64,000 nt of DNA, taken from positions 156,869 to 220,868 of the forward strand of contig JAFRQH010000025.1 in the NCBI GenBank assembly GCA_017428725.1, in the 5' to 3' direction. The notes beneath the pieces were generated by a model that saw nothing but the letters and a program-made list of their open reading frames with translations, had not been told where the DNA came from and did not search any database. Within the stretch, counting starts at the first letter, position 1. Each line of letters opens with the position of its first letter. The stretch is from Bacteroidales bacterium (GTDB lineage: Bacteria > Bacteroidota > Bacteroidia > Bacteroidales > UBA932). This document shows positions 42,844 through 49,844 of the stretch, piece after piece. The translations under genes and the position numbers were made by a program.

Positions 42844-43013
42844 TCAGCAGGTGCCCACTTGCACCGGACGGGGGAGATGATAGCGCCTTCCTTCTTGAGT
42901 TCGGCGAACGCCTTGTCCACTTCCTTGCGTTCTGCCCCGAGGGCCTTGGTCACATCGCCGGCGGATACCGGCTTGCCAGCTTCGCGCATGGCCTTAAGTA
43001 CTTGTTCTTTCAT
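42840..43013 (-). CDS. 57-residue winged-helix-like protein coupled to the radical SAM gene
   Basis: A short gene read by eye: MKEQVLKAMREAGKPVSAG at the start and a C-terminus ISPVRCKWAPAE. The pattern helix - PVSAGDVTKALG - ERKEVDKAFAELKKEG - strand fits a minimal MarR/winged-helix fold, so it could be a small regulator. Its ATGA overlap with the radical SAM gene and its single Cys plus KW near the C-terminus also leave open a substrate-peptide role. It has the best promoter in the region (43044-43075). Confidence 0.75.
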   Translation of the reverse strand: MKEQVLKAMREAGKPVSAGDVTKALGAERKEVDKAFAELKKEGAIISPVRCKWAPAE

Positions 43014-43043
43014 CAAATAAGTGCGTATTTAATCGATATGTAT

Positions 43044-43075
43044 CAAATCTAATGATAAATACTAATACCAACAAA
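43044..43075 (-). promoter_or_regulatory. Promoter of the 57-residue/radical SAM/flavodoxin unit
   Basis: On the minus strand TTTG (43072-43075), a 20-base spacer and TAGATTTG (43044-43051) match the Bacteroidetes TTTG-N19-21-TAnnTTTG promoter exactly. The ATG is 30 bases downstream. Confidence 0.7.
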
Positions 43076-43101
43076 TCCCGGATAATGCTATCTTTGAGTC
43101 G

Positions 43102-43131
43102 TTTGTGATAAAGGATCAAGTTGTATTTTTG
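43102..43131 (+). promoter_or_regulatory. Promoter of the NimA-like gene
   Basis: TTTG (43102-43105), an 18-base spacer and TATTTTTG (43124-43131), with the ATG 20 bases downstream. A further TATCTTTG at 43089-43096 could be a second -7 element. Confidence 0.6.
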
Positions 43132-43151
43132 TTTTTGAAACAGATATTGAA

Positions 43152-43637
43152 ATGAGCGAGGAAATGAAATTTCGTCCGATGAGACGTTTCAAACAGGAAC
43201 TCCCGGAGCAGGAGTGCGAGGACATTCTGCAGAAAGCCTACAGGGGCTTCCTGTCCGTCATCGGCGATGGCGGGTATCCTTATTCGCTGCCCATCAACTT
43301 CGTATATGCCGACGGCCATATCTGGTTCCACTGTGCACTGGAGGGACATAAGATGGATGCCCTGAAGGCCTGCGACAAGGCCTGTTTCACGGTAATCGGC
43401 GAGCCGGTCAGGGAAGAGAACGACTGGTGGTACCACGTGAAAAGCGTCATCTGCTTCGGGCGGGTCCGTATCGTCTCCGACGAGGCGGAGCGCCGGGCCA
43501 GGCTGCGCCAGCTGGGAGCCAAGTACTTTCCGGAAGGATACGATATCGATTCGGATCTGACGAAGAACGGACCGCGGGCCGCCGTGCTGGATTTCACGGT
43601 CGAGCATATGAGCGGCAAGCGCGTGCGGGAGAAATAG
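43152..43637 (+). CDS. Pyridoxamine-phosphate-oxidase-like flavin protein (NimA-like)
   Basis: A 161-residue FMN-binding split-barrel protein. The start (FRPMRRFKQELPEQECEDIL) and the core GFLSVIGDGGYPYSLPINFVYADGHIWFHCALEGHK are those of the NimA/5-nitroimidazole-reductase-like PPOX family. Such proteins reduce small electrophiles; nitroimidazole resistance is known only for true Nim proteins and is not implied here. It diverges from the radical SAM unit, and each has its own promoter. Confidence 0.85.
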   Translation: MSEEMKFRPMRRFKQELPEQECEDILQKAYRGFLSVIGDGGYPYSLPINFVYADGHIWFHCALEGHKMDALKACDKACFTVIGEPVREENDWWYHVKSVICFGRVRIVSDEAERRARLRQLGAKYFPEGYDIDSDLTKNGPRAAVLDFTVEHMSGKRVREK

Positions 43638-43644
43638 CAGGGGG

Positions 43645-44124
43645 TCAGTCTTCGGCGAACTGTTTCAAGCCAGCCTCGTCCAGGCGCTGCACTGTCCAGT
43701 CCGACAGGGGCTTGGCCCCGATGGAGCGGTAGACTGACAGGGCGGATTCGTTCCAGTCGAGGCAGATCCATTCCATCCTGCCGCAACCCCTTTCCACGGC
43801 GGTTTTGGCCACGTACTTCAGCAGGGCCTTGCCGTAGCCCAGTCCACGCTTCTCCGGGAGGACGAACAGGTCCTCCAGGTACATCCCTTTGCGCCCGACG
43901 AAGGTGGAGAAGTTGTGGAAGAACAGGGCGAATCCGACCACGACGCCGTCCTCCTCGCCGAAGACCACTTCGGCGGCCCGCTCTACGAACAGGGAATGGT
44001 GGATGGTGGCCTCGTCGGCCACGACATCGGCCGCGCACTTCTCATAGACTGCGAGCTTCTTGATGAATTCGAGGACGAGGCCCGCCTCGTCGGGCCTGGC
44101 CGGCCGGATGGTGAATGTTTTCAT
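43645..44124 (-). CDS. GNAT acetyltransferase (diamine/thialysine N-acetyltransferase-like)
   Basis: A 159-residue GNAT. The acetyl-CoA motif RGLGYGKALLKYVAKTAVERG is preceded by YLEDLFVLPEK and followed by LDWNESALSVYRSIGA, the pattern of spermidine/thialysine (SAT-like) acetyltransferases. The frame extends 37 codons upstream, but the ATG at 44124 gives the family start (MKTFTIRPARPDE). It converges on the NimA-like gene (7-base gap). Confidence 0.87.
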   Translation of the reverse strand: MKTFTIRPARPDEAGLVLEFIKKLAVYEKCAADVVADEATIHHSLFVERAAEVVFGEEDGVVVGFALFFHNFSTFVGRKGMYLEDLFVLPEKRGLGYGKALLKYVAKTAVERGCGRMEWICLDWNESALSVYRSIGAKPLSDWTVQRLDEAGLKQFAED

Positions 44125-44162
44125 CGGGGTTTCTCTATTGGCAATTCTGGATGATCCGGCGA

Positions 44163-44170
44163 CAAATATA
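44163..44170 (-). promoter_or_regulatory. -7 element TATATTTG for the GNAT gene
   Basis: TATATTTG on the minus strand is an exact TAnnTTTG match, 38 bases before the GNAT ATG. The same 122-base gap holds TATATTTA (plus, 44208-44215), a possible -7 for rubredoxin. Confidence 0.5.
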
Positions 44171-44246
44171 CAAATTCCCCGGCTGATTCTTTCTCGCCAA
44201 AAAATGCTATATTTACATCGACGAAAGTAACTCAAAAAGCGTGAAT

Positions 44247-44408
44247 ATGAAAAAGTATGTATGCGACGTGTGCGGGTACGAGTATGACCCTGCAGCCGGT
44301 GATCCGGACAACGGCATCGCTCCCGGAACGGCTTTCGAGGACATCCCTGCGGATTGGGTCTGCCCTGTCTGCGGTGTCGGCAAGGATGAATTCTCTCCTG
44401 CGGAATAA
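44247..44408 (+). CDS. Rubredoxin
   Basis: A 53-residue rubredoxin too short for most length cut-offs. Both iron-binding knuckles are intact: [10 protein letters not shown] (C6, C9) and [11 protein letters not shown] (C39, C42), with the conserved IPADWVCP between. It carries single electrons to peroxide- or oxygen-detoxifying oxidases, or to other acceptors such as the flavoproteins nearby. It stands alone and converges on the AraC gene (16-base gap). Confidence 0.95.
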   Translation: MKKYVCDVCGYEYDPAAGDPDNGIAPGTAFEDIPADWVCPVCGVGKDEFSPAE

Positions 44409-44424
44409 GGCGCCGCTTCCCGGT

Positions 44425-45330
44425 TTACGGAGCCGGTGACTTCCCGAGGAACTCCGAAGGTGTGATGCCCGTCTCTTTCTTGAACAGACGGGTGAAATGT
44501 TGTGGATAGTCGAATCCCAGTAAATGGGCGGTCTCATTGATATTGTGACCGTTCATCAGTAGATTTTTGCCCTGCTCTGTCACGAAGGAATGGATGTAGC
44601 CGATGGCTGTGCCGCCGGTTGCCTTGTGTACGACATCGCCCAGATAACGGGCTGAATAGGCGAGTTCGCCGGCGCAGAACCGGACGGACGGGACGCCCAA
44701 ATCCAGTTGCCTGCCGTCCAGATAGTATTCTCGGAGCAGCTGGTGGAAACGTTTGAGCAGGTCCGAGGCCGACCTCTCTTCTTTGGAGAGCTGACGGAGG
44801 TAGATCCGTTGGCAGTATTCCAGGATGAGCCGGATGTAACCGAGGATGACGGCACGCAGTGCCGTGGAGTCGGCGTTCTCCTGCAGTTCGTGCCGCAATT
44901 GGGTGAGCAGCTGGGTGATCCGGCCCCATTCCGCGGATTCCATCTTCAAGGTTTCCGTGGCAAAATAGGAAAAGAAGTGATAATCCCTCATCCTCGTCTC
45001 CAGGTCGGTCCCGTGTAGGAGTTCCGGCGAGAACAGGAGGGCCCAGCCGCTGATGTGGATCCTTTCCCCGTCGTCTTCCTTCCCGCCGATCTGGCCGGGC
45101 TCGACGGCGATGATGGAGCCGTCGGCCGCATCGAACATCTTCATCCCGTAGGTGAGGTTCTTGGGGAAGTTCCGCTGGATGAACAGGCCGTAGACGCCGT
45201 AGCGGTTCAGGCTGGAGTGGATGGGCGACACTTCGTCGTAGTGGATGACGCTGACCAGCGGATGCAGGACGGGCGCACCGACGAAGCGGGTATAAACATT
45301 CGGGTCCGAGACGGATAACAGATTCTTCAT
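44425..45330 (-). CDS. AraC-family transcriptional regulator, divergent from the exported redox operon
   Basis: A 301-residue regulator. An N-terminal cupin-like ligand domain (about 1-160) is followed by the two-helix-turn-helix AraC domain (about 195-298): the first HTH around CAGELAYSARYLGDVVHKATG, the second INETAHLLGFDYPQHFTRLFKKETG with the closing GITPSEF. It starts 123 bases from the operon at 45454, which it most likely controls. A TACCTTTA -7-like element (minus, 45339-45346) precedes it. Confidence 0.9.
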   Translation of the reverse strand: MKNLLSVSDPNVYTRFVGAPVLHPLVSVIHYDEVSPIHSSLNRYGVYGLFIQRNFPKNLTYGMKMFDAADGSIIAVEPGQIGGKEDDGERIHISGWALLFSPELLHGTDLETRMRDYHFFSYFATETLKMESAEWGRITQLLTQLRHELQENADSTALRAVILGYIRLILEYCQRIYLRQLSKEERSASDLLKRFHQLLREYYLDGRQLDLGVPSVRFCAGELAYSARYLGDVVHKATGGTAIGYIHSFVTEQGKNLLMNGHNINETAHLLGFDYPQHFTRLFKKETGITPSEFLGKSPAP

Positions 45331-45430
45331 ATCACCCGTAAAGGTAGGAAATTCCTTCTTTTAATCCAATATTCTGCGATATTGGTAGAAATCTGACAAA
45401 AATCGGTACTGAAATTCCGGTTCGAGGGCG

Positions 45431-45438
45431 TACTTTTG
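45431..45438 (+). promoter_or_regulatory. -7 element TACTTTTG of the exported redox operon
   Basis: TACTTTTG fits TAnnTTTG and ends 15 bases before the ATG at 45454. There is no good -33 at the expected distance, as would suit activation by the divergent AraC protein. Confidence 0.55.
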
Positions 45439-45453
45439 CAAAAACAATCGGAT

Positions 45454-46497
45454 ATGAAGTATGTTTTACCTTTTGCCCTTGCATCCCTGATGCTGTTTGG
45501 CTGCAAAACGAAGACGACAGATATGAGCAATCTTACCCTTACCCAGGAATGGGACAAGACCTTCCCCAAATCCGAACAGGTCGACCACTGCAAAGTCACT
45601 TTCCACAACCGTTACGGCATCGAGCTGGCCGCCGATATGTACGTCCCCAAGGATGCCGCCGGCAGGCTTCCCGCCCTCGCGGTCAGCGGGCCCTTCGGCG
45701 CCGTGAAGGAGCAGTCCAGCGGACTCTATGCCCAGCATATGGCGGAAAGGGGATTCGTGACCGTCGCTTTCGATCCTTCTTTCACGGGTGAATCCGGCGG
45801 TGAACCCCGCAGGATGGCATCCCCAGACATTAACACAGAGGACTTCCTCGCGGCGGTGGACTTCCTGTCCACCTGCGAGCGGGTCGATCCGGAGCGCATC
45901 GGCATCATCGGCATCTGCGGTTTCGGCGGGATGGCCGTCAACGCGGCCGCCCTCGATCCTCGCATCAAGGCAACCGTGGCCTCCACGATGTACGATATGA
46001 GCAAGATCAATGCAGAGGGGTATTTTGCCAGCGAGGACACACCTGCCCAGCGTATGGAGAAGCGCAAGGCGCTGGCTGCCCAGCGGACGAAGGACTATGC
46101 TTCAGGCACATACGAGCGGGCGGGCGGCGTCGTCGATCCGCTGCCGGAGGATGCGCCCTGGTTTGTCAAGGAATATCACGCATACTACAAGACCCCCCGG
46201 GGCTACCACGCACGCAGCGGCAACTCCAACGACGGCTGGAACGTCATCGGCTGCCAGAGTTTCCTGAACCAGCCCCTGCTGGCCTGGGCCGGCGAGATCG
46301 AGAACCCCGTGCTCCTCATCCATGGCGAGAAGGCCCACAGCCGCTATTTCAGCGAGTACGCCTTCGGCCTGATGACCGGCAGCAACAAAGAGTTGATGAC
46401 CATTCCTGGTGCCTCTCACGTGGATCTTTACGACGACGTGGCCGGCGTGATCCCTTACGACAAGATGGAAACCTTCTTCAAGGAGAACCTGAAATGA
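45454..46497 (+). CDS. Alpha/beta hydrolase lipoprotein
   Basis: A 347-residue lipoprotein (MKYVLPFALASLMLFGC, lipobox LFGC) of the dienelactone-hydrolase/BAAT-like fold. The nucleophile elbow is atypical: IGICGFGGMAV, with Cys or Gly where most members have Ser, as in dienelactone hydrolase (G-x-C-x-G). The His is in PGASHVDLYD and the acid in LLIHGEKAHS. The ATG at 45454 is chosen because it starts the signal. First gene of the AraC-linked operon; its stop overlaps the next gene by ATGA. Confidence 0.82.
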   Translation: MKYVLPFALASLMLFGCKTKTTDMSNLTLTQEWDKTFPKSEQVDHCKVTFHNRYGIELAADMYVPKDAAGRLPALAVSGPFGAVKEQSSGLYAQHMAERGFVTVAFDPSFTGESGGEPRRMASPDINTEDFLAAVDFLSTCERVDPERIGIIGICGFGGMAVNAAALDPRIKATVASTMYDMSKINAEGYFASEDTPAQRMEKRKALAAQRTKDYASGTYERAGGVVDPLPEDAPWFVKEYHAYYKTPRGYHARSGNSNDGWNVIGCQSFLNQPLLAWAGEIENPVLLIHGEKAHSRYFSEYAFGLMTGSNKELMTIPGASHVDLYDDVAGVIPYDKMETFFKENLK

Positions 46498-47522
46498 GAA
46501 TCTTGGATCTTGTCATTGCCGGCTGGGCCGCTCTCGCTTCGGTCACTGCTTCCTGCACGACGAATCCGCTGCAGGTTGATCCCGCGACGGAAACGCCAGC
46601 GCAGAACGGCGGGCAGGGCGATGCCGGCACACCGCAGAAACCGGAAACGACCGGGAGCAAGACACTGGTCGTCTGGTACAGTTTCACTGGGAACTCCACG
46701 GCCATCGTCCAGGCGCTTCGGTCCCATATCAAGGCCGACGCCCTTGAGATCAAGCCGGCGGAAGCGGGCCTTGACTATGCTGCAAACAATTATGCCATTG
46801 GCAGTTCGCTGATCGCCGCCATCCGGGAGCATCCCGCATCCGCCTCCTCCTATCCCGCTGTCAAGGAAGTCGAAGTGTCCTTCGACAACTATGACACCAT
46901 CCTCATCGTGACACCGCTCTGGTGGAGCCAGATGGCCGCACCAATGCAGAGTTTCCTCTTCAATTACGGCGCGAAGATAGCCGGCAAGACCATCGGTCTC
47001 GTCGTCACCAGCTCCAGCAGCGGCATTTCCGGCGTGGAGCAGGATGCGAAGCGGCTGATTTCGCAGGGCCGGTTCCTTTCTGAAAGCCTCTGGATCCGCT
47101 CCGCCCAGGTCGGCAACGCGAAGGAACTCACGGCCGCCTGGTATGACAAGCTGTTCCCGGACAATGACAAAGAAAGCGCTATGAAAGTGAAAATCACCGC
47201 CGGCGGAAAGAGCTTCACCGCCGACATCGAAGATTCCGAGACGGGCAAAGCCTTCCTCGGGAAGCTGCCGATGACGCTCGAGATGTCCGAGCTCAACGGC
47301 AACGAGAAATACTGCTACGGCGTGTCTCTGCCCAAGGATGATAAGCACTATGCCAACATCCAGGCCGGGGACTTGATGCTCTACAGCGGTGACTGCATCG
47401 TTTTGTTTTACGGCACGGCCGGAGGTTACAGCTATACCCGGATCGGGAAGATTGCGGATGTGACAGGGCTCGCCGATTCCCTGGGCAAGGGGAGTGTTTC
47501 CGTCAAATTTGAGAAGCAATGA
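46494..47522 (+). CDS. Flavodoxin and cyclophilin-like fusion lipoprotein
   Basis: A 342-residue lipoprotein (lipobox TASC near residue 21, then a Pro/Gly/Gln-rich linker). Residues about 58-225 form a flavodoxin-4-like domain (TLVVWYSFTGNSTAIVQAL, ILIVTPLWWSQMAAPMQ). Residues about 230-342 form a cyclophilin-like fold domain (MKVKITAGGKSFTADIED, LPMTLEMSELNGNEKYC, GDLMLYSGDCIVLFYG). Flavodoxins are normally cytoplasmic, so an exported one is unusual and needs FMN outside the cytoplasm. Coupled by ATGA on both sides. Confidence 0.85.
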   Translation: MRILDLVIAGWAALASVTASCTTNPLQVDPATETPAQNGGQGDAGTPQKPETTGSKTLVVWYSFTGNSTAIVQALRSHIKADALEIKPAEAGLDYAANNYAIGSSLIAAIREHPASASSYPAVKEVEVSFDNYDTILIVTPLWWSQMAAPMQSFLFNYGAKIAGKTIGLVVTSSSSGISGVEQDAKRLISQGRFLSESLWIRSAQVGNAKELTAAWYDKLFPDNDKESAMKVKITAGGKSFTADIEDSETGKAFLGKLPMTLEMSELNGNEKYCYGVSLPKDDKHYANIQAGDLMLYSGDCIVLFYGTAGGYSYTRIGKIADVTGLADSLGKGSVSVKFEKQ

Positions 47523-47914
47523 AAAAGACAGTATTCAGTTTGATCCTTATGGTCATCGTTTCGCAATTGGCCAGCGCGCAACTGACCATCAACATCCGGT
47601 ATTCCGGGCAGGATGGCAGCGCCCGGAAATACGTGGAGGAAATGGAAAGCAGCGGGATCGCCGCCCGCATCCGTGCCATCGAAGGATGTATCCGTTACGA
47701 CTATTTCTTCCCGGCCGATGATCCGGAAGGTCTGCTGCTGATTGATGAGTGGAGCGGCCAGGAAGCCCTAAACCGCTACCATGCGTCTCCCGCGATGCAG
47801 GAAGCCGCCGCCTTGCGCGAAAAGTACGGTCTGGGCAACAGGACGGTCCGGATGTACACGCCGATGATGCCCGGAAGGCGGCAGGATCCTCCCCAGGAAA
47901 ACGGAAAACGATGA
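47519..47914 (+). CDS. Exported ABM (antibiotic biosynthesis monooxygenase) domain protein
   Basis: A 131-residue ferredoxin-like-fold protein with a Sec signal (LILMVIVSQLASAQ). The core ARIRAIEGCIRYDYFFPADD...LLIDEWSGQEALNRYHASPA matches the ABM/quinol-monooxygenase family (YgiN-like), which oxidise or rearrange quinols without cofactor. Secretion is uncommon for this family. Coupled by ATGA to the flavodoxin fusion and to the amidohydrolase, which itself carries a second ABM domain. Confidence 0.82.
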   Translation: MKKTVFSLILMVIVSQLASAQLTINIRYSGQDGSARKYVEEMESSGIAARIRAIEGCIRYDYFFPADDPEGLLLIDEWSGQEALNRYHASPAMQEAAALREKYGLGNRTVRMYTPMMPGRRQDPPQENGKR

Positions 47915-49245
47915 GAAAACTGACACTTGCATTGGCGGCTATGTTATGCACGGCTTCCGGGCTGTGGGCACAGATAGATGTACACAGCCATGCCATCACG
48001 GCATCGTATATGGATTTCATCAAGGCCCATGGGGCCGAGATGGACGAAGGCTTCCCGATTCCTGGCTGGAACGTGGAGGAGCATCTGGCCTTCATGGACC
48101 AGGCCGGGATCGAGACCGCAGTCCTGACCATGCCGGCGCCGCAGCCTTGGTTTGGGGATGGTGCCGAATCCGCGGCGTTCTGCCGCAAGTACAACGAGGA
48201 GTGCGCCGCGCTCAAGGCCCGGTATCCCGGTCGTTTCCTTTTCTGCGCCGCCCTGCCTTTACCGGATGTGAAGCGGTCGGTGGAAGAGGCGGTCTACGCG
48301 CTGGATATCCTGCATGCGGACGGCGTGAAACTGGCCACTAACAGTTATGGCCAATACCTGGGCGATCCGGAGTTGGAGCCTCTGATGGATGTGCTGAATG
48401 CGCGTAAGGCCGTCGTCATCATCCATCCGCACAAGCCATCTGCCGTAAACGACAAGTTGATCGCTGAAGTGCCGCTGGCTTCGTACGAGTATCTGGCCGA
48501 AACCACGCGGGCTATCCTGAACATGGTTGCCCATGACGTCCTGGTCCGCTATCCGGACCTCAAGGTGGTGGTCCCGCACTGCGGCTCTTTCCTGCCGAAC
48601 GCGCTCCCGCGTTTCAAGGGCCTCCTGCCTGTTATGATAGGGCAAGGGTATATGAAGCCGGTCGATGTGGACGCCAACATCGCCCGCCTGTATTTCGACC
48701 TGGCCGGTGCCGCGACGGATGATGCCATCCGCTCCCTGCTGACCATCACCTCCGCCGACCATCTGCTCTATGGCTCCGATTATCCCTATGTCGCCGCCCC
48801 GGCCCTGGTGGCTGCGAATGCATCCCTGCGGCAGCGGCTCCCTGGCCTTGGCCTGGATCCTCAGGCTGTTCTGGCGGACAATGCCCGCCGGCTCTTCGGC
48901 GCCGACATTCCCCGGCGGGAATATGGCGAAAAACTGGTCAGGCTGGCGGAGATTGAGGTAGTTCCGGAGAAACTCGAAACGTATCTGAAATACGCAGCGG
49001 AGGTTGGCCGCGTGTCCATGGCGACGGAACCCGGCGTCATCGCCCTTTTCTCCATGCAAGACAAAGCCGACCCCTGCAAAGTGTACATCCTGGAAGTCTA
49101 TGCCGATCAGCAGGCCTATCAGGCACACATCCTGACCGCCCATTTCCACACCTACAAGGAAGGTACGGCCGACATGGTCCGTTCCCTCCGACTGATCGAC
49201 ACCATTCCGCTGGTGATGGCGGAGTTCGTGAAAAAAGCCCGATAA
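47911..49245 (+). CDS. Exported amidohydrolase fused to an ABM domain
   Basis: A 444-residue protein: Sec signal (LALAAMLCTASGLWAQ), then an amidohydrolase-2 barrel (about 20-335) of the ACMSD/LigW decarboxylase type with the metal motif DVHSHAI, VVIIHPHK, VVPHCGSF and the late Asp in LYGSDYPY. A C-terminal ABM domain (about 345-440: LAEIEVVPEKLETYLKYA) follows. The start at 47911 is set by the ATGA overlap and the signal. Family members act on aromatic carboxylates; the fusion suggests sequential ring chemistry outside the cytoplasm (inference). Confidence 0.87.
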   Translation: MRKLTLALAAMLCTASGLWAQIDVHSHAITASYMDFIKAHGAEMDEGFPIPGWNVEEHLAFMDQAGIETAVLTMPAPQPWFGDGAESAAFCRKYNEECAALKARYPGRFLFCAALPLPDVKRSVEEAVYALDILHADGVKLATNSYGQYLGDPELEPLMDVLNARKAVVIIHPHKPSAVNDKLIAEVPLASYEYLAETTRAILNMVAHDVLVRYPDLKVVVPHCGSFLPNALPRFKGLLPVMIGQGYMKPVDVDANIARLYFDLAGAATDDAIRSLLTITSADHLLYGSDYPYVAAPALVAANASLRQRLPGLGLDPQAVLADNARRLFGADIPRREYGEKLVRLAEIEVVPEKLETYLKYAAEVGRVSMATEPGVIALFSMQDKADPCKVYILEVYADQQAYQAHILTAHFHTYKEGTADMVRSLRLIDTIPLVMAEFVKKAR

Positions 49246-49260
49246 TCAATACGGTTGAAA

Positions 49261-49734
49261 ATGACTTTGAAAACAAGAATCGGGGTGCTGGCCACCGTCC
49301 TTGGTGGGAGCCATTCCCCTGTGCAGACGGTCGACTTTTCCGTCTGGCCCAAGGGCGAGCCCAACACCGCCTATGCCCGATACTTCACGGGCAACAGCTA
49401 TCTTGCCCCGATGGAGGGCGGCATAGCCAACGTCACCTTCGAGCCCCGCTGCCGCAACAACTGGCATATCCACCACAAGCAGGTGCAGGTCCTGATCTGC
49501 GTCTCCGGACGCGGCTGGTATCAGGAATGGGGGAAAGAGCCGGTCGAGATGACGCCCGGTACCATCATCGCCATTCCTGCTGAAGTCAAGCACTGGCACG
49601 GCGCCGCCGAAGACTCGTGGTTCCAGCACCTGACCTATCACAAGGATGTGCAGGAGGGGGCGAGCAACGAATGGCTGGAGCCGGTGACGGACGAGCAATA
49701 CGACCGTGTCAACGCGACTCCGAGAGGAGAATAG
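49261..49734 (+). CDS. Cupin-domain protein
   Basis: A 157-residue double-stranded beta-helix protein with cupin motif 1 NNWHIHHKQVQVLICVSGRGWYQ (metal His) and motif 2 PGTIIAIPAEVKHWHGA. The ATG at 49261 is preferred to a TTG two codons earlier. The pattern is that of cupins that accompany carboxymuconolactone decarboxylases and flavodoxins in Bacteroidetes operons. Unlike the four genes before it, it has no clear signal. It starts 15 bases after the amidohydrolase and ends the operon. Confidence 0.85.
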   Translation: MTLKTRIGVLATVLGGSHSPVQTVDFSVWPKGEPNTAYARYFTGNSYLAPMEGGIANVTFEPRCRNNWHIHHKQVQVLICVSGRGWYQEWGKEPVEMTPGTIIAIPAEVKHWHGAAEDSWFQHLTYHKDVQEGASNEWLEPVTDEQYDRVNATPRGE

Positions 49735-49765
49735 CGCGGATCCTCTTTTCAGATAACTGGCTGTT

Positions 49766-49805
49766 TGACGGGGAAAGTCGTGTTTTTTAACAACTTTCCC
49801 CGTCA
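49766..49805. terminator. Hairpin after the AraC-linked operon
   Basis: Arms TGACGGGGAAAGT (49766-49778) and its exact complement (49793-49805) form a 13-bp stem, extended by TGTT/AACA around a TTTT loop. No T-run follows, so it may be a terminator or a regulatory dyad upstream of the symporter. Confidence 0.55.
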
Positions 49806-49832
49806 CCCCTCTCTGTCGTCACAATTTTTTGC

Positions 49833-49840
49833 TACATTTG
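49833..49840 (+). promoter_or_regulatory. -7 element TACATTTG, 4 bases from the symporter ATG
   Basis: TACATTTG is an exact TAnnTTTG match followed by GGGT and ATG. The distance predicts a leaderless transcript. Confidence 0.5.
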
Positions 49841-49844
49841 GGGT

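Noticed and set aside
47749..47910. Upstream extension of the amidohydrolase frame
   Set aside because: It overlaps the ABM gene in another frame; the ATG at 47911 gives a signal peptide and the ATGA coupling.
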